Translations under genes and position numbers: made by a program
In this document: in pieces, positions 16,445 through 24,173 of the stretch
How the letters are laid out: each line of letters begins with the position of its first letter
Numbering within the stretch: the stretch's first letter is position 1
Origin: JAGGVT01 sp965369605
GTDB taxonomy: Bacteria > JAJVIF01 > JAGGVT01
Direction of reading: 5' to 3'
NCBI GenBank assembly: GCA_965369605.1
Contig: CBDURE010000016.1
Location: forward strand, 1 to 41,321
DNA length: 41,321 bases
Notes under the pieces: generated by a model
What the model was told of the DNA's origin: nothing
What the model saw: the letters and a program-made list of their open reading frames with translations, nothing else
The model's database searches: none

Positions 16445-17413
16445 ATGGTCTTAATAATAGCAGAACACCAGAATGGGCAACTAAAGAAATCACTAGCGGA
16501 ATGCCTTGGAGCCGCAAGGCAGTTAACTGAAAAACTCGGTGGCGAGATTCATGCGGTAATAGTTGGGTCATCACTTGATGAGTTGGCATCGCAGGTTGAT
16601 GGTTACGCGATTAAAAAACTGCATTTGATCGATTCACCTGAACTCGAAAAAGCAACCACTGAAAAACAGGCTGATGCCCTGGCTCCGTTTATCAAAGGCG
16701 GAGAGTACAAAGCGGTGCTTGCTCCCGCAAGCGCATGGGGACGAGACCTGACTGCTCGCCTTGCGGCGAAAATTCCATGCGGACTGGCTACCGACTGCAC
16801 TGAACTTCGCTGGGATGGCGACAAGCCGATTTTCTATCGGCCAGTTTACGCTGGTAAAGCTTTTGCTAATGTCGCGTTTAAAAATGGCGTGATTATGGCA
16901 ACACTTCGCCCGAATGTTTTCCCACCTGAAGAAAAAACAGGCGAAGCTCCTGAAAAGGGCACTATTACCTATGATGCCGGCTCTGTCGCATCGCAGATAA
17001 TCGATATCATTCGCAAAGCGACAGGCCGTGTTGAACTGACCGAAGCGGATATAATTGTTTCCGGTGGCCGTGGAATAAAGGGAGTGGACAATTGGGGCAT
17101 TCTTGTTGAATTAGCGGATACTCTGGGCGCAGGGCTGGGAGCATCACGCGCTGTTGTCGATGCCGGTTGGATCGAACATTCGCATCAGGTTGGACAAACT
17201 GGAAAAACTGTCAGCCCGAAAATCTATTTCGCGTGTGGTATCTCAGGCGCAATTCAGCATTTGGCTGGCATGAGTTCAAGCAAGGTTATAGTCGCGATTA
17301 ACAATAATCCTGAGGCTCCAATATTCAAAGCGGCAACATTCGGAATCGTGGGCGACATGTTTAAGGTCGTTCCAATTTTGACAGAGGAATTCAAGAAGAT
17401 ACTGGATCAGTAG
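16445..17413 (+). CDS. etfA: Electron transfer flavoprotein subunit alpha
   Basis: FAD-binding alpha subunit, 322 residues, partner of EtfB. The N-terminal domain starts MVLIIAEHQNGQLKKSLAE; the C-terminal FAD domain is complete with ADIIVSGGRGIKG, LADTLGAGLGASRAVVDAGW, HSHQVGQTGKTVSPKIYFACGISGAIQHLAGM and a final AINNNPEAPIFKAATFGIVGD. The ATG at 16445 follows GAAGGAGACC; the frame continues upstream but without a second good ribosome-binding site. The conserved GQTG / GISGAIQH motifs argue for a standard electron-transfer ETF. A stem CCTCC/GGAGG at 17438-17455, without a T-run, may mark the end of the operon. Confidence 0.96.
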   Translation: MVLIIAEHQNGQLKKSLAECLGAARQLTEKLGGEIHAVIVGSSLDELASQVDGYAIKKLHLIDSPELEKATTEKQADALAPFIKGGEYKAVLAPASAWGRDLTARLAAKIPCGLATDCTELRWDGDKPIFYRPVYAGKAFANVAFKNGVIMATLRPNVFPPEEKTGEAPEKGTITYDAGSVASQIIDIIRKATGRVELTEADIIVSGGRGIKGVDNWGILVELADTLGAGLGASRAVVDAGWIEHSHQVGQTGKTVSPKIYFACGISGAIQHLAGMSSSKVIVAINNNPEAPIFKAATFGIVGDMFKVVPILTEEFKKILDQ

Positions 17414-17502
17414 TTATTTATACTGCACCCAATCAGCCCTCCACATATGCGGAGGCCTGTATTAATATGGTGCTTCATAAATTGTGTTGGTTATTTACCC
17501 CC

Positions 17503-17620
17503 GTAAAAAAAGGGGACAGTCCACATGAGGCTTCAAATCTGACATTATCAATATACTATGCTGTAATCCCTTATTAATACTGTGTTTATTCACTTGGTTG
17601 GGACAGTCCCCTTTTTTTAC
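17503..17620. mobile_element. 118-bp element with GGGGACAGTCC terminal repeats
   Basis: Left end GTAAAAAAAGGGGACAGTCC (17503-17522) and right end (17601-17620), which is its inverse complement apart from the centre of the ACAGT and one end base. The AT-rich middle holds no ORF. Such AAAAGGGGACAGTCC ends are widespread in bacterial genomes as REP-like elements, from memory often beside Y1/REP transposases; none is seen here. Confidence 0.65.
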
Positions 17621-17685
17621 TCAGTCTAAACTCATCGCACACGATTTATTGAAGAGCCATTAATATATTCTCAAACGTCTGTTCC

Positions 17686-17714
17686 TTGACGTGTTATTAC
17701 ATTGGTTGTAAAAT
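17686..17714 (+). promoter_or_regulatory. Promoter for lgt
   Basis: TTGACG (17686-17691), a 17-nt spacer and TAAAAT (17709-17714). The predicted start at about 17721 places the first arm of a 12-bp helix at the very 5' end of the transcript. Confidence 0.7.
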
Positions 17715-17720
17715 CACACG

Positions 17721-17886
17721 GTTATTCTCCCGATAAGGTTTATATCAAATCTCTGGTTTGTTTATGAATCAGGATTATGGTTTATCTGTTCCATCGGGAG
17801 AATATGTGTTTCATAGAACCTGATGGAACATCAATTTGTCGTAGAAATCATTGACACAGGGATAAATCCCGGAGGTATTAAATAAC
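17721..17886 (+). promoter_or_regulatory. Structured leader with mutually exclusive helices upstream of lgt
   Basis: Helix A pairs TATTCTCCCGAT (17723-17734) with ATCGGGAGAATA (17793-17804), 12 perfect base pairs. Helix B pairs TGTTCCATCGGG (17787-17798) with CCTGATGGAACA (17819-17830), 12 pairs with one G-U. The two share 17793-17798 and cannot coexist. The freed 5' arm UCUCC (17726-17730) is also complementary to the GGAGG ribosome-binding site (17871-17875). No known riboswitch class was recognised. The pairing is seen directly; the switching is inference. Confidence 0.5.
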
Positions 17887-18951
17887 ATGCAACCGATAAT
17901 AGTGCCGATTGGCGAAGTTACCTTAAAACCGTTGATCTTGTGGATAATGGGAGTCGGTGCCCTGTTATTCTTCTCGTTCGCGCAGAGCTACGGACAGACA
18001 AAAGGATGGAAGACAGGCAGGATTATCGGGCTTGGCGTAATATTTATTCTTGTCGGTGATTTAATCCTCTATCTTGTCGCAAAAGCAATTAACCTCCCTG
18101 AGCAATTGTTTGCTGGAACGGTTAATGTTTATGCGTACGGTTTCATGCTGACTATCGCGTTTATCGTGGGAACAATAATTACCATTTACGCCGCCAAGCG
18201 GGAAAATACTGATACGGAAGTCATTCTTGATCTTATCTTCAGCATTATCATTGGCGCGCTTATCGGAGCGAGGATAATGTACGTCATCCTGAAATTGGAT
18301 GAATTCCTCATGTATGAAACAACAATGATCGGTGACCAGGAGCAATTAAAGTTCCTGTTAATGCCAACTCTGAAAAAGATGATAGCGATTCATCAGGGCG
18401 GACTTTCAGTGCACGGCGGAGTGATTGGTGGAATGCTGTTAAGCGCAGTTTATACCAAAATGAAGCAACTGAATTACTGGAAAATCGCTGACCTTTTCGC
18501 ACCCGCGCTTGCTCTTGGCACCGCGATTGGGCGTATCGGATGTTACCTTAACGGATGCTGCTTCGGCGTTGTCTGCAAGAATCCGGACGCGTGGTATGCG
18601 GTTACCTTTCCGCTTAATACTCACACAGGCGTAACACCGGAACCACGTCACGCGGCGCAGCTTTATATGATGGTGCTTAATTTGGGAATCTTTTTCATCC
18701 TGAAAGGAGTATATAAGAACAGGAAATTCGACGGGCATGTTTTCCTTCTGTGGATTGCCCTTTACTCAATAGCCCGATTCTTCCAGGAATTTTTCAGATT
18801 CGAAGTGTCGAGCGATGTCATCTTCGGCAAAGTCACAGTTGCACAGGCCGCCAGTGTGGTGCTGGCTATTGTTGCATTTGTTATAATCGCTGAAGTCAAG
18901 AAGCGAATTGAAATCGCAAAACGCGCGAAGGAAGCGGCAGAAGCGGAATGA
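17887..18951 (+). CDS. lgt: Prolipoprotein diacylglyceryl transferase
   Basis: Inner-membrane enzyme that transfers diacylglycerol from phosphatidylglycerol to the lipobox Cys of prolipoproteins; 354 residues, longer than the common 260-300 because of a hydrophobic N-terminal extension. Seen: several membrane segments, YAYGFMLTIAFIVGT, GALIGARIMYVIL, the HQGGLSVHGGVIGG block, the signature GRIGCYLNGCCFG, and RHAAQLYMM. ATG at 17887 has GGAGG 11 nt upstream. It serves the lipoproteins found elsewhere in the window. It has its own promoter and a 166-nt structured leader; a terminator follows at 18991. Confidence 0.95.
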   Translation: MQPIIVPIGEVTLKPLILWIMGVGALLFFSFAQSYGQTKGWKTGRIIGLGVIFILVGDLILYLVAKAINLPEQLFAGTVNVYAYGFMLTIAFIVGTIITIYAAKRENTDTEVILDLIFSIIIGALIGARIMYVILKLDEFLMYETTMIGDQEQLKFLLMPTLKKMIAIHQGGLSVHGGVIGGMLLSAVYTKMKQLNYWKIADLFAPALALGTAIGRIGCYLNGCCFGVVCKNPDAWYAVTFPLNTHTGVTPEPRHAAQLYMMVLNLGIFFILKGVYKNRKFDGHVFLLWIALYSIARFFQEFFRFEVSSDVIFGKVTVAQAASVVLAIVAFVIIAEVKKRIEIAKRAKEAAEAE

Positions 18952-18990
18952 AGTAGTGATTCGCCGTCATGGTTGCAAATAAAAAGCACA

Positions 18991-19023
18991 AAAAAAGCAC
19001 CATGCTAAAGCATGGTGTTTTTG
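18991..19023. terminator. Palindromic terminator after lgt (family D)
   Basis: An A-run, then CACCATGCTAAAGCATGGTG (18998-19017), then TTTTT. The palindrome is flanked by A and T tracts so it can work in both directions, though rsgA on the other strand ends 150 nt further on. Confidence 0.75.
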
Positions 19024-19118
19024 TTTGAGGCTAAAGCCTAATTACCGTTTGCATCGTTGATAAAAAGATAGCAGGAAAAAGATAGCAGAAGGTTTAAACC
19101 CTACGTTATTTTTTCTTT

Positions 19119-19164
19119 TTAACCTACTAACCTGCTAACCTGCTAACTTACTAACTTACTAACT
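19119..19164. repeat. Octamer array behind rsgA
   Basis: About five to six imperfect units TAACCTAC, TAACCTGC, TAACTTAC on the plus strand, starting a few nt beyond the rsgA stop on the minus strand. In the rsgA transcript it reads GUUAGUAAGUUAGUAAGUUAGC, the same sense orientation as at 11911 and 23631. Upstream of it lies a half copy of the TAGCAGANGGTTTAAACCCT palindrome family (19081-19103). Confidence 0.8.
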
Positions 19165-19170
19165 GTCTTT

Positions 19171-20199
19171 TCAATATTGCGGACCGTATAAATCATCGAG
19201 TTCGCTGCGGATTCCAAGCAAGCTCTTATATCTTTCGGGATGGACTTTCCCCTGTTCAACCGCTTCTTTGACCACGCAGCCCGGTTCTGTTATATGTTTG
19301 CAGCTTAAACCGAATTTGCATTTACCGGATAGAGGTTCCATTTCAGGATAGAGAGTAATCAATTCATCCGGTTCGAGATTCCATAATGCGAGCTGTTTGA
19401 TTCCGGGAGTGTCGAGGACGAATCCGCCGCCATCGAGTGGAAACGCTTTCAGGTGCGATGTTGTATGCTTCCCTTTTCCGGTCGCTTTGCTGATTTCACT
19501 GACTTTTAAGCCAAGGCCCGGTTGGATTTTATTCAGCAGTGATGATTTCCCTGTTCCGCTTGGTCCGACCAGAACGGAAGTTTTGTTAATCATCATGCTT
19601 TTCAGTTCATCGACACCCTCACCGGAAATCGCGCTTGTGGGGAGAATGTTGCATCCGACCGGCTTGTATATTTCCCGGATTCTGTTCAATTCACCCTCTT
19701 TTGCGGCATCGGTTTTGTTCAGAACAATAACAACGGGGATATCCTCCCATTCAGCGGCTATCATGAACCTGTCGATGAGTCCCGTTTTGGGGACAGGCTT
19801 GGACAAGGCGAAAACAATGAACAGCTTATCGATATTCGCGCAAATTACAGATTCAAGCGGTTTGGGGCTGGGAGATCGCCGGCTTAACTGGTTTTTTCTT
19901 GGCTCGACTCGTTCGATTACGCCCCTGTCGGGTTCGTCATCGGATGGCGTGAATCTGACAATATCGCCAACCGCAACAGGATCAACCTGCGCTATTCCCT
20001 TGATGCTGTCAACGCTCTGGCGTCGCTGCCGTGACAGCGGATAAACAAGTGACTTTCTCAATCTGCTTCTGATGCCGCAAAGATATTCATTTCCGTTGGA
20101 AAATACGCGATATTCTCCGCGCTGCTTTTCAAGCACGCTCCCCATGGGAAGGTTGTCTATTTTTGACATATCCAAATGAGGATCGGATGTTTCACTCAA
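19171..20199 (-). CDS. rsgA: Ribosome small subunit-dependent GTPase RsgA
   Basis: Circularly permuted GTPase that helps mature the 30S subunit; 342 residues. The OB-fold region is at about 25-110; the G motifs run in permuted order: NKTD (161-164), SAISGEGVDEL, Walker A GPSGTGKSS (212-220), DTPGIKQ (263-269). The C-terminal zinc knuckle is intact: Cys294, Cys300, His302, Cys308. The start chosen is TTG at 20199, which has GAGGT 8 nt upstream; the next ATG (20169) lacks a ribosome-binding site but cannot be excluded. The stop is followed by an octamer repeat array. Confidence 0.95.
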   Translation of the reverse strand: MSETSDPHLDMSKIDNLPMGSVLEKQRGEYRVFSNGNEYLCGIRSRLRKSLVYPLSRQRRQSVDSIKGIAQVDPVAVGDIVRFTPSDDEPDRGVIERVEPRKNQLSRRSPSPKPLESVICANIDKLFIVFALSKPVPKTGLIDRFMIAAEWEDIPVVIVLNKTDAAKEGELNRIREIYKPVGCNILPTSAISGEGVDELKSMMINKTSVLVGPSGTGKSSLLNKIQPGLGLKVSEISKATGKGKHTTSHLKAFPLDGGGFVLDTPGIKQLALWNLEPDELITLYPEMEPLSGKCKFGLSCKHITEPGCVVKEAVEQGKVHPERYKSLLGIRSELDDLYGPQY

Positions 20200-20462
20200 T
20201 TTTGTTTACCTCAATTTTTCAAACAGTTATTAATCAATGCAATATTATGACACGGTTGCAGGGACGGCAAGCCATTATGAATTATAGATTATATCATTGA
20301 TCACTAGTGTCCGGGTAAGATAGAGATCAATTATCGAGCTGCTGATTAACAGAAAATATACTAGATTATTGAAAAGGATCCCTCACCCCCCAGCCCCATA
20401 AGCGCTAAGTTAAATTTTTCGTTGCCTGGTAGTATTCACCCAATCCCTGACCGATGAATCAT

Positions 20463-20542
20463 CCGAGCCCCGAACGTTAGTGAGGGGTAACCTCGAAGCT
20501 GCTATAAACCTTGCTTACCCCTCACTAACGTTCGGGGCTCGG
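20463..20542. repeat. Long perfect inverted repeat (family C), 28-bp arms
   Basis: Arms 20463-20490 and 20515-20542 are exact inverse complements over 28 nt, beginning CCGAGCCCCGAACGTTAGTG, with a 24-nt loop. Partial relatives occur at 20547-20560, 29043-29070 and 30811-30884. It lies in the 720-bp gap between rsgA and the DUF2723 gene; 20200-20460 shows nothing recognisable. Confidence 0.85.
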
Positions 20543-20693
20543 AAACGTTCGGGACTCGGATTATAATTTCCGGCTTTACAATTCATTACGATTTTCCGGA
20601 CAGTAGTGTGCATTGCTGTCAAAAACATTTTAGCAAGATACGTTTTTAAAATTAATCTGCATGACTTTGACTTTAGCAAATATGCACGAAATC

Positions 20694-20800
20694 GTCATTC
20701 CGACATCTGACGACCGCAGGGAGGAAGATGGTCGGAATCCCCTTAGATGCTGAACAATGAAAGGGATTCCGCCCCTTCGCTTCGCGAATGTCGGAATGAC
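20694..20800. repeat. REP-like element with GTCATTCCGACAT ends
   Basis: GTCATTCCGACAT (20694-20706) and ATGTCGGAATGAC (20788-20800) are exact inverse complements, with inner GGTCGGAATCCC / GGGATTCCG arms. A relative lies at 23736-23795. No ORF inside. Confidence 0.75.
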
Positions 20801-20824
20801 ACACTCTCCACATCCTTTTTGTTC

Positions 20825-20853
20825 TTGAATAAATCCGCTACAATCTTTAAAAT
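20825..20853 (+). promoter_or_regulatory. Promoter for the DUF2723/TPR gene
   Basis: TTGAAT (20825-20830), a 17-nt spacer and TAAAAT (20848-20853); the start codon follows 67 nt later. Confidence 0.6.
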
Positions 20854-20919
20854 CTATGGTTTGGACTCATGGTTCATTAGTAGCTGACTCAAAAGCCTAA
20901 TTTAATTACGGAGACATTT

Positions 20920-23637
20920 ATGTCCGACAAAGATGAAGAACTGGTTGATGGTAACACCGAAGACACAATCGAGCAGATTCCTGGCGTGAATCAACCGGAT
21001 GATATTGAATCCGATGATGACAAGGACGCAATTGACCTGTCGCCGTATATCTACCCAATCGCGTCTTTTCTGATACCGTTGATTGTATATTGGCGGACTA
21101 TGTGCACTGCGTTATATATCGGGGATGGCGGCGATTTTATCACCGCGAGCCATACTCTTGGGCTTCCGCATCCGCCGGGATATCCGCTTTATACGCTTCT
21201 CGGAAAACTGTTTCTATCGCTGCCGATTCAGGGTGGATTAAGCGAAGCGGCGTGGCGGATGAATTTCATGTCAGCGTTTTTCGGCGCTCTGACTGCTTTC
21301 CTGGTTTATCTGCTGATTAAGCGAATCACGAAATATGACTGGCTTGCTTTTTTCGCGGCACTGACAATCGCATTCGGGCGAACATTCTGGTCGCAGGCTG
21401 TTATCGCCGAGGTTTACACGCTGAATACATTTTTCATACTTTTGCAGCTTTACCTTCTTGTAATCAGAACAGACAAATTCGCCGCCAGGACTCTAATCTG
21501 GATGGGGCTTGCTCTTGGATTAAGCCTCGCGCATCACCCATCAATCGCGATTTTCTTCCCGGCGTATATTTATTATTCCTACGTTCATCGCGACTATCCG
21601 ATGACACGGCTTTTAATTGTCGCGCTGGCTTTCGGGCTTGCGATTATCAACCCTATCGGAGTTTTGGCTATCCTCCTGCTGATTCCTCATGAGCTGATTA
21701 TCGCCAAGGTGAAAAAACCGGACATTCTCAAATTGCAAAAATCGGCGCTGGCATTCGCAATATTGATATTCATTCTGTCGGTTGGGCTGTATGCCTACCT
21801 GCCGATTGTTAAATATAAAAATCCGGTTACCGGCCCGTTGGAATTTGAATCAATACAGCACAATGTCCAGTACTTTGTTGAGACAGTTACGCGCTCGATT
21901 TACCAATATAAGGCAATGAGTCCGGGCGAGGCGCTTACAACCACTCCGATGGTTTTTAAGCAGTATTTGGAAATCCTTTGGGATGATTACCTCGCGCTGG
22001 TGTTTATATTTTTCCTGGGATTCATGGCGCTCAAGCGAAAAGTTCATATCGCCGCGGTGGCATTTATTTGCTACGCGCTGTTCATGATTACAGTTTTGTT
22101 CTATCCATCCGGCGACATACTTCACGCGCCTTTGAAAAACCTTGATGTTGTCATGCCGCCTCTTATGATTCCCGCGCAGATGATGTATATCCTGTTCGGG
22201 TTTATCGGCATCGGATGCGTGCTTGACTGGGTGCCCGGTTATGTTGAATCGATGAGTAAAATCGATCCAATGCCAACGGAGAAGAAAATCAAGTTTTTGA
22301 ATGGAGTCGTGATTGGTTCGCTGGTTGTTCTTGTCCTTGTTGTAATACCCATTCACAACTGGTTTTTTTGCGATAAATCCAAAAGCCTTACCGCATACAA
22401 TTACGCGCGAAACGTGATCATCAGCGCTCCCGATAACTCGTTCGTTCTCAATACAGGCGATGAAACTTTCCTCTTCTGGTATCTATCTGAAGTCGAGAAT
22501 TTCATGCCTGAGAAAAACGTTGTCCTTCAAAACTGGATTCACAATATTCGCGGGTTCGAGGTTCTTGCGAATGAGGAGCAGGCTATCAAGGACGTTCTGA
22601 TGTGGGTATTGAAAAACCGTGAATGGTCAATTGAAGATCCGGATTTTAAGGAGATAGATCATCACCTGCCAAAATTCGACCACTACTGCGCTACTTTCCT
22701 TACAGACTACATTCAAAAAGATATTCGTTTCGCATCTCAGGATGTTGTCATGCATGATTTGATTTACGAATTCGTTTTTAAACCAAAAGAGTATTATGAT
22801 AAATACAATTACGAAGTCCATCCTGATTATGGCGTTGTCAAGATTGAGAAGCCTGTAGATGGTGAAAGTGAAGATACTGAAACAATACCTTTCACACCTC
22901 TTGATGAACGGCGTATGGAACAGTCATATTTCGAGGACGATTATCCGGGAATGCGCCTTAGAATGGATGGCGATATTCCGTTCGACACTTTCCACTGGGA
23001 GGGATTGTTTATCCCCGAATATGACGCGACGGGAAAAGTTATTACACTTCATCACGACCAGTCATACCACGACCCGCAGGAGGATGAGATAATCGGGCGG
23101 TATCAGGAGATGCTTCACAATATCGGAGCATGGAATGTGCATGTGGCATCTGGAATAGAGCGTCATGAAGATCAAGTTGAACCTCTGAAAGTAGCGACAT
23201 CGGCGTTTCGTAATGAGATAAAACTGAAAGTGTCTGACCCCGTGGGATGGCTCAGCCTTGGTAACGTTTACATTCAACTTCGAATGATGAATCAGGCTGT
23301 CGAGGCGCTTACACAGCACAGGAATCTGGTCATGTTTCTTCCCGATTCCACAATGAAAAAGAAATCGGAAGCGCATTATTATCTTGCGTACGCGCTATAT
23401 ATAATGGGCGATTTCAATCACGCGCGAAAAGAGATAGATTCAGCACTGCTGTTTGATTCCACATCTGAACCAGCATCCAAATTGCGAAAGACAATTCTTG
23501 AGCAGGAGGAATTGACCAGGAAAAAAATTGAGAAACTTAAAAAGAAAATTGAAAGCGGGGATGAAGAAATCGAAGGCGGAATTGAGAGTCTTGAGTTGGG
23601 CGGTGAATTGGAAGAAAGCGATGGGGGGGAAGGTTAA
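20920..23637 (+). CDS. DUF2723 family membrane protein with C-terminal TPR
   Basis: Polytopic membrane protein of 905 residues. After an acidic 45-residue cytosolic start comes a GT-C glycosyltransferase-like region with GDGGDFITASHTLGLPHPPG, GYPLYTLLGKLF and FGRTFWSQAVIAEVYTLNTFF, typical of DUF2723 (protein O-mannosyltransferase-related). About ten or more membrane segments run to about residue 490; then a soluble domain, a TPR-like region (WLSLGNVYIQLRMMNQAVEALTQH, then YYLAYALYIMGDFNHARKEI) and a charged coiled-coil tail. ATG at 20920 has GGAG 7 nt upstream. The sugar donor and acceptor are unknown. A second protein with the same HPPGYPLY motif is encoded at 26943-28676. The stop codon overlaps the start of an octamer array. 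Confidence 0.88.
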   Translation: MSDKDEELVDGNTEDTIEQIPGVNQPDDIESDDDKDAIDLSPYIYPIASFLIPLIVYWRTMCTALYIGDGGDFITASHTLGLPHPPGYPLYTLLGKLFLSLPIQGGLSEAAWRMNFMSAFFGALTAFLVYLLIKRITKYDWLAFFAALTIAFGRTFWSQAVIAEVYTLNTFFILLQLYLLVIRTDKFAARTLIWMGLALGLSLAHHPSIAIFFPAYIYYSYVHRDYPMTRLLIVALAFGLAIINPIGVLAILLLIPHELIIAKVKKPDILKLQKSALAFAILIFILSVGLYAYLPIVKYKNPVTGPLEFESIQHNVQYFVETVTRSIYQYKAMSPGEALTTTPMVFKQYLEILWDDYLALVFIFFLGFMALKRKVHIAAVAFICYALFMITVLFYPSGDILHAPLKNLDVVMPPLMIPAQMMYILFGFIGIGCVLDWVPGYVESMSKIDPMPTEKKIKFLNGVVIGSLVVLVLVVIPIHNWFFCDKSKSLTAYNYARNVIISAPDNSFVLNTGDETFLFWYLSEVENFMPEKNVVLQNWIHNIRGFEVLANEEQAIKDVLMWVLKNREWSIEDPDFKEIDHHLPKFDHYCATFLTDYIQKDIRFASQDVVMHDLIYEFVFKPKEYYDKYNYEVHPDYGVVKIEKPVDGESEDTETIPFTPLDERRMEQSYFEDDYPGMRLRMDGDIPFDTFHWEGLFIPEYDATGKVITLHHDQSYHDPQEDEIIGRYQEMLHNIGAWNVHVASGIERHEDQVEPLKVATSAFRNEIKLKVSDPVGWLSLGNVYIQLRMMNQAVEALTQHRNLVMFLPDSTMKKKSEAHYYLAYALYIMGDFNHARKEIDSALLFDSTSEPASKLRKTILEQEELTRKKIEKLKKKIESGDEEIEGGIESLELGGELEESDGGEG

Positions 23638-23710
23638 TAAGTTAGCAAGTTAGTAGGTTAGCAGGTTAGAAGGTTAGTAAGTTAGTAGGTTAGCAAGTTG
23701 GTAGGTTGGC
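23631..23710. repeat. GGTTAGYA octamer array at the 3' end of the DUF2723 gene
   Basis: About nine tandem 8-bp units (GTTAGCAA, GTTAGTAG, GTTAGCAG, GTTAGAAG and variants). The TAA stop lies inside the first unit (AAGGTTAATAAGTTAG). The orientation relative to the gene matches the other arrays. Confidence 0.85.
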
Positions 23711-23735
23711 TTTTTCGATAACGCGAGAATAATCC

Positions 23736-23795
23736 GTCATTCCGACATTCGCGCAGCGAATGGTCGGAATCCCTTTCCTCGCTTCGCCCGTCGGA
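23736..23795. repeat. REP-like fragment related to 20694-20800
   Basis: Starts GTCATTCCGACATTCGCG and contains AATGGTCGGAATCCCTTTC, matching the REP-like element at 20694 rearranged in order. It lies between the octamer array and element copy 2 in the 536-bp gap before dnaN. Confidence 0.6.
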
Positions 23796-23907
23796 TGCAG
23801 GAAAAAATAGCAGATGGTTTAAGAGGTTATCGGTAAAGTCGTTGCATTTTATTGGTAGAGGATAAAATAAAATTGGTCAATTAACCCGTCATTCCCGCGA
23901 AAGAGGT

Positions 23908-24128
23908 TGTCGGGAAAGGTATCGCAAATAAAATGCCCCCACCCCAGCCCTCCCCGCGAGCGGGGAGGGAGAATGTTGTTTTTTCCCTTCGCAAGTGTAG
24001 GGAGAATGTTGTTTTTTCCCTTCGCAAGTATATAGACCGGGTATCTCGTTTGAAAATGCAAAAATATTTCCCCCCGCTCGCGGGGTGATTAAGGGGGGGA
24101 TAAGATATAACAACAACCTTTCCCGACA
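23908..24128 (+). mobile_element. TGTCGGGAAAGGT element, copy 2 (both ends)
   Basis: Complete copy with perfect 13-bp terminal inverted repeats TGTCGGGAAAGGT (23908-23920) and ACCTTTCCCGACA (24116-24128). Inside are two G/C palindromes (CCCGCGAGCGGG and CCCGCTCGCGGGG) and a tandem duplication of about 33 bp (GGGAGAATGTTGTTTTTTCC twice near 23965-24030) that the other copies lack. It is flanked by CATTCCCGCGAAAG on the left. No ORF of its own is credible. Confidence 0.8.
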
Positions 24129-24173
24129 CGCTTTAAAACCTCATTATTTATTGCTGCTTATTCTGAATGGAAA

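Noticed and set aside
19397..20044. 215-codon open frame on the plus strand
   Set aside because: Antisense to rsgA, with no recognisable motif and no ribosome-binding site; shadow of a conserved gene.
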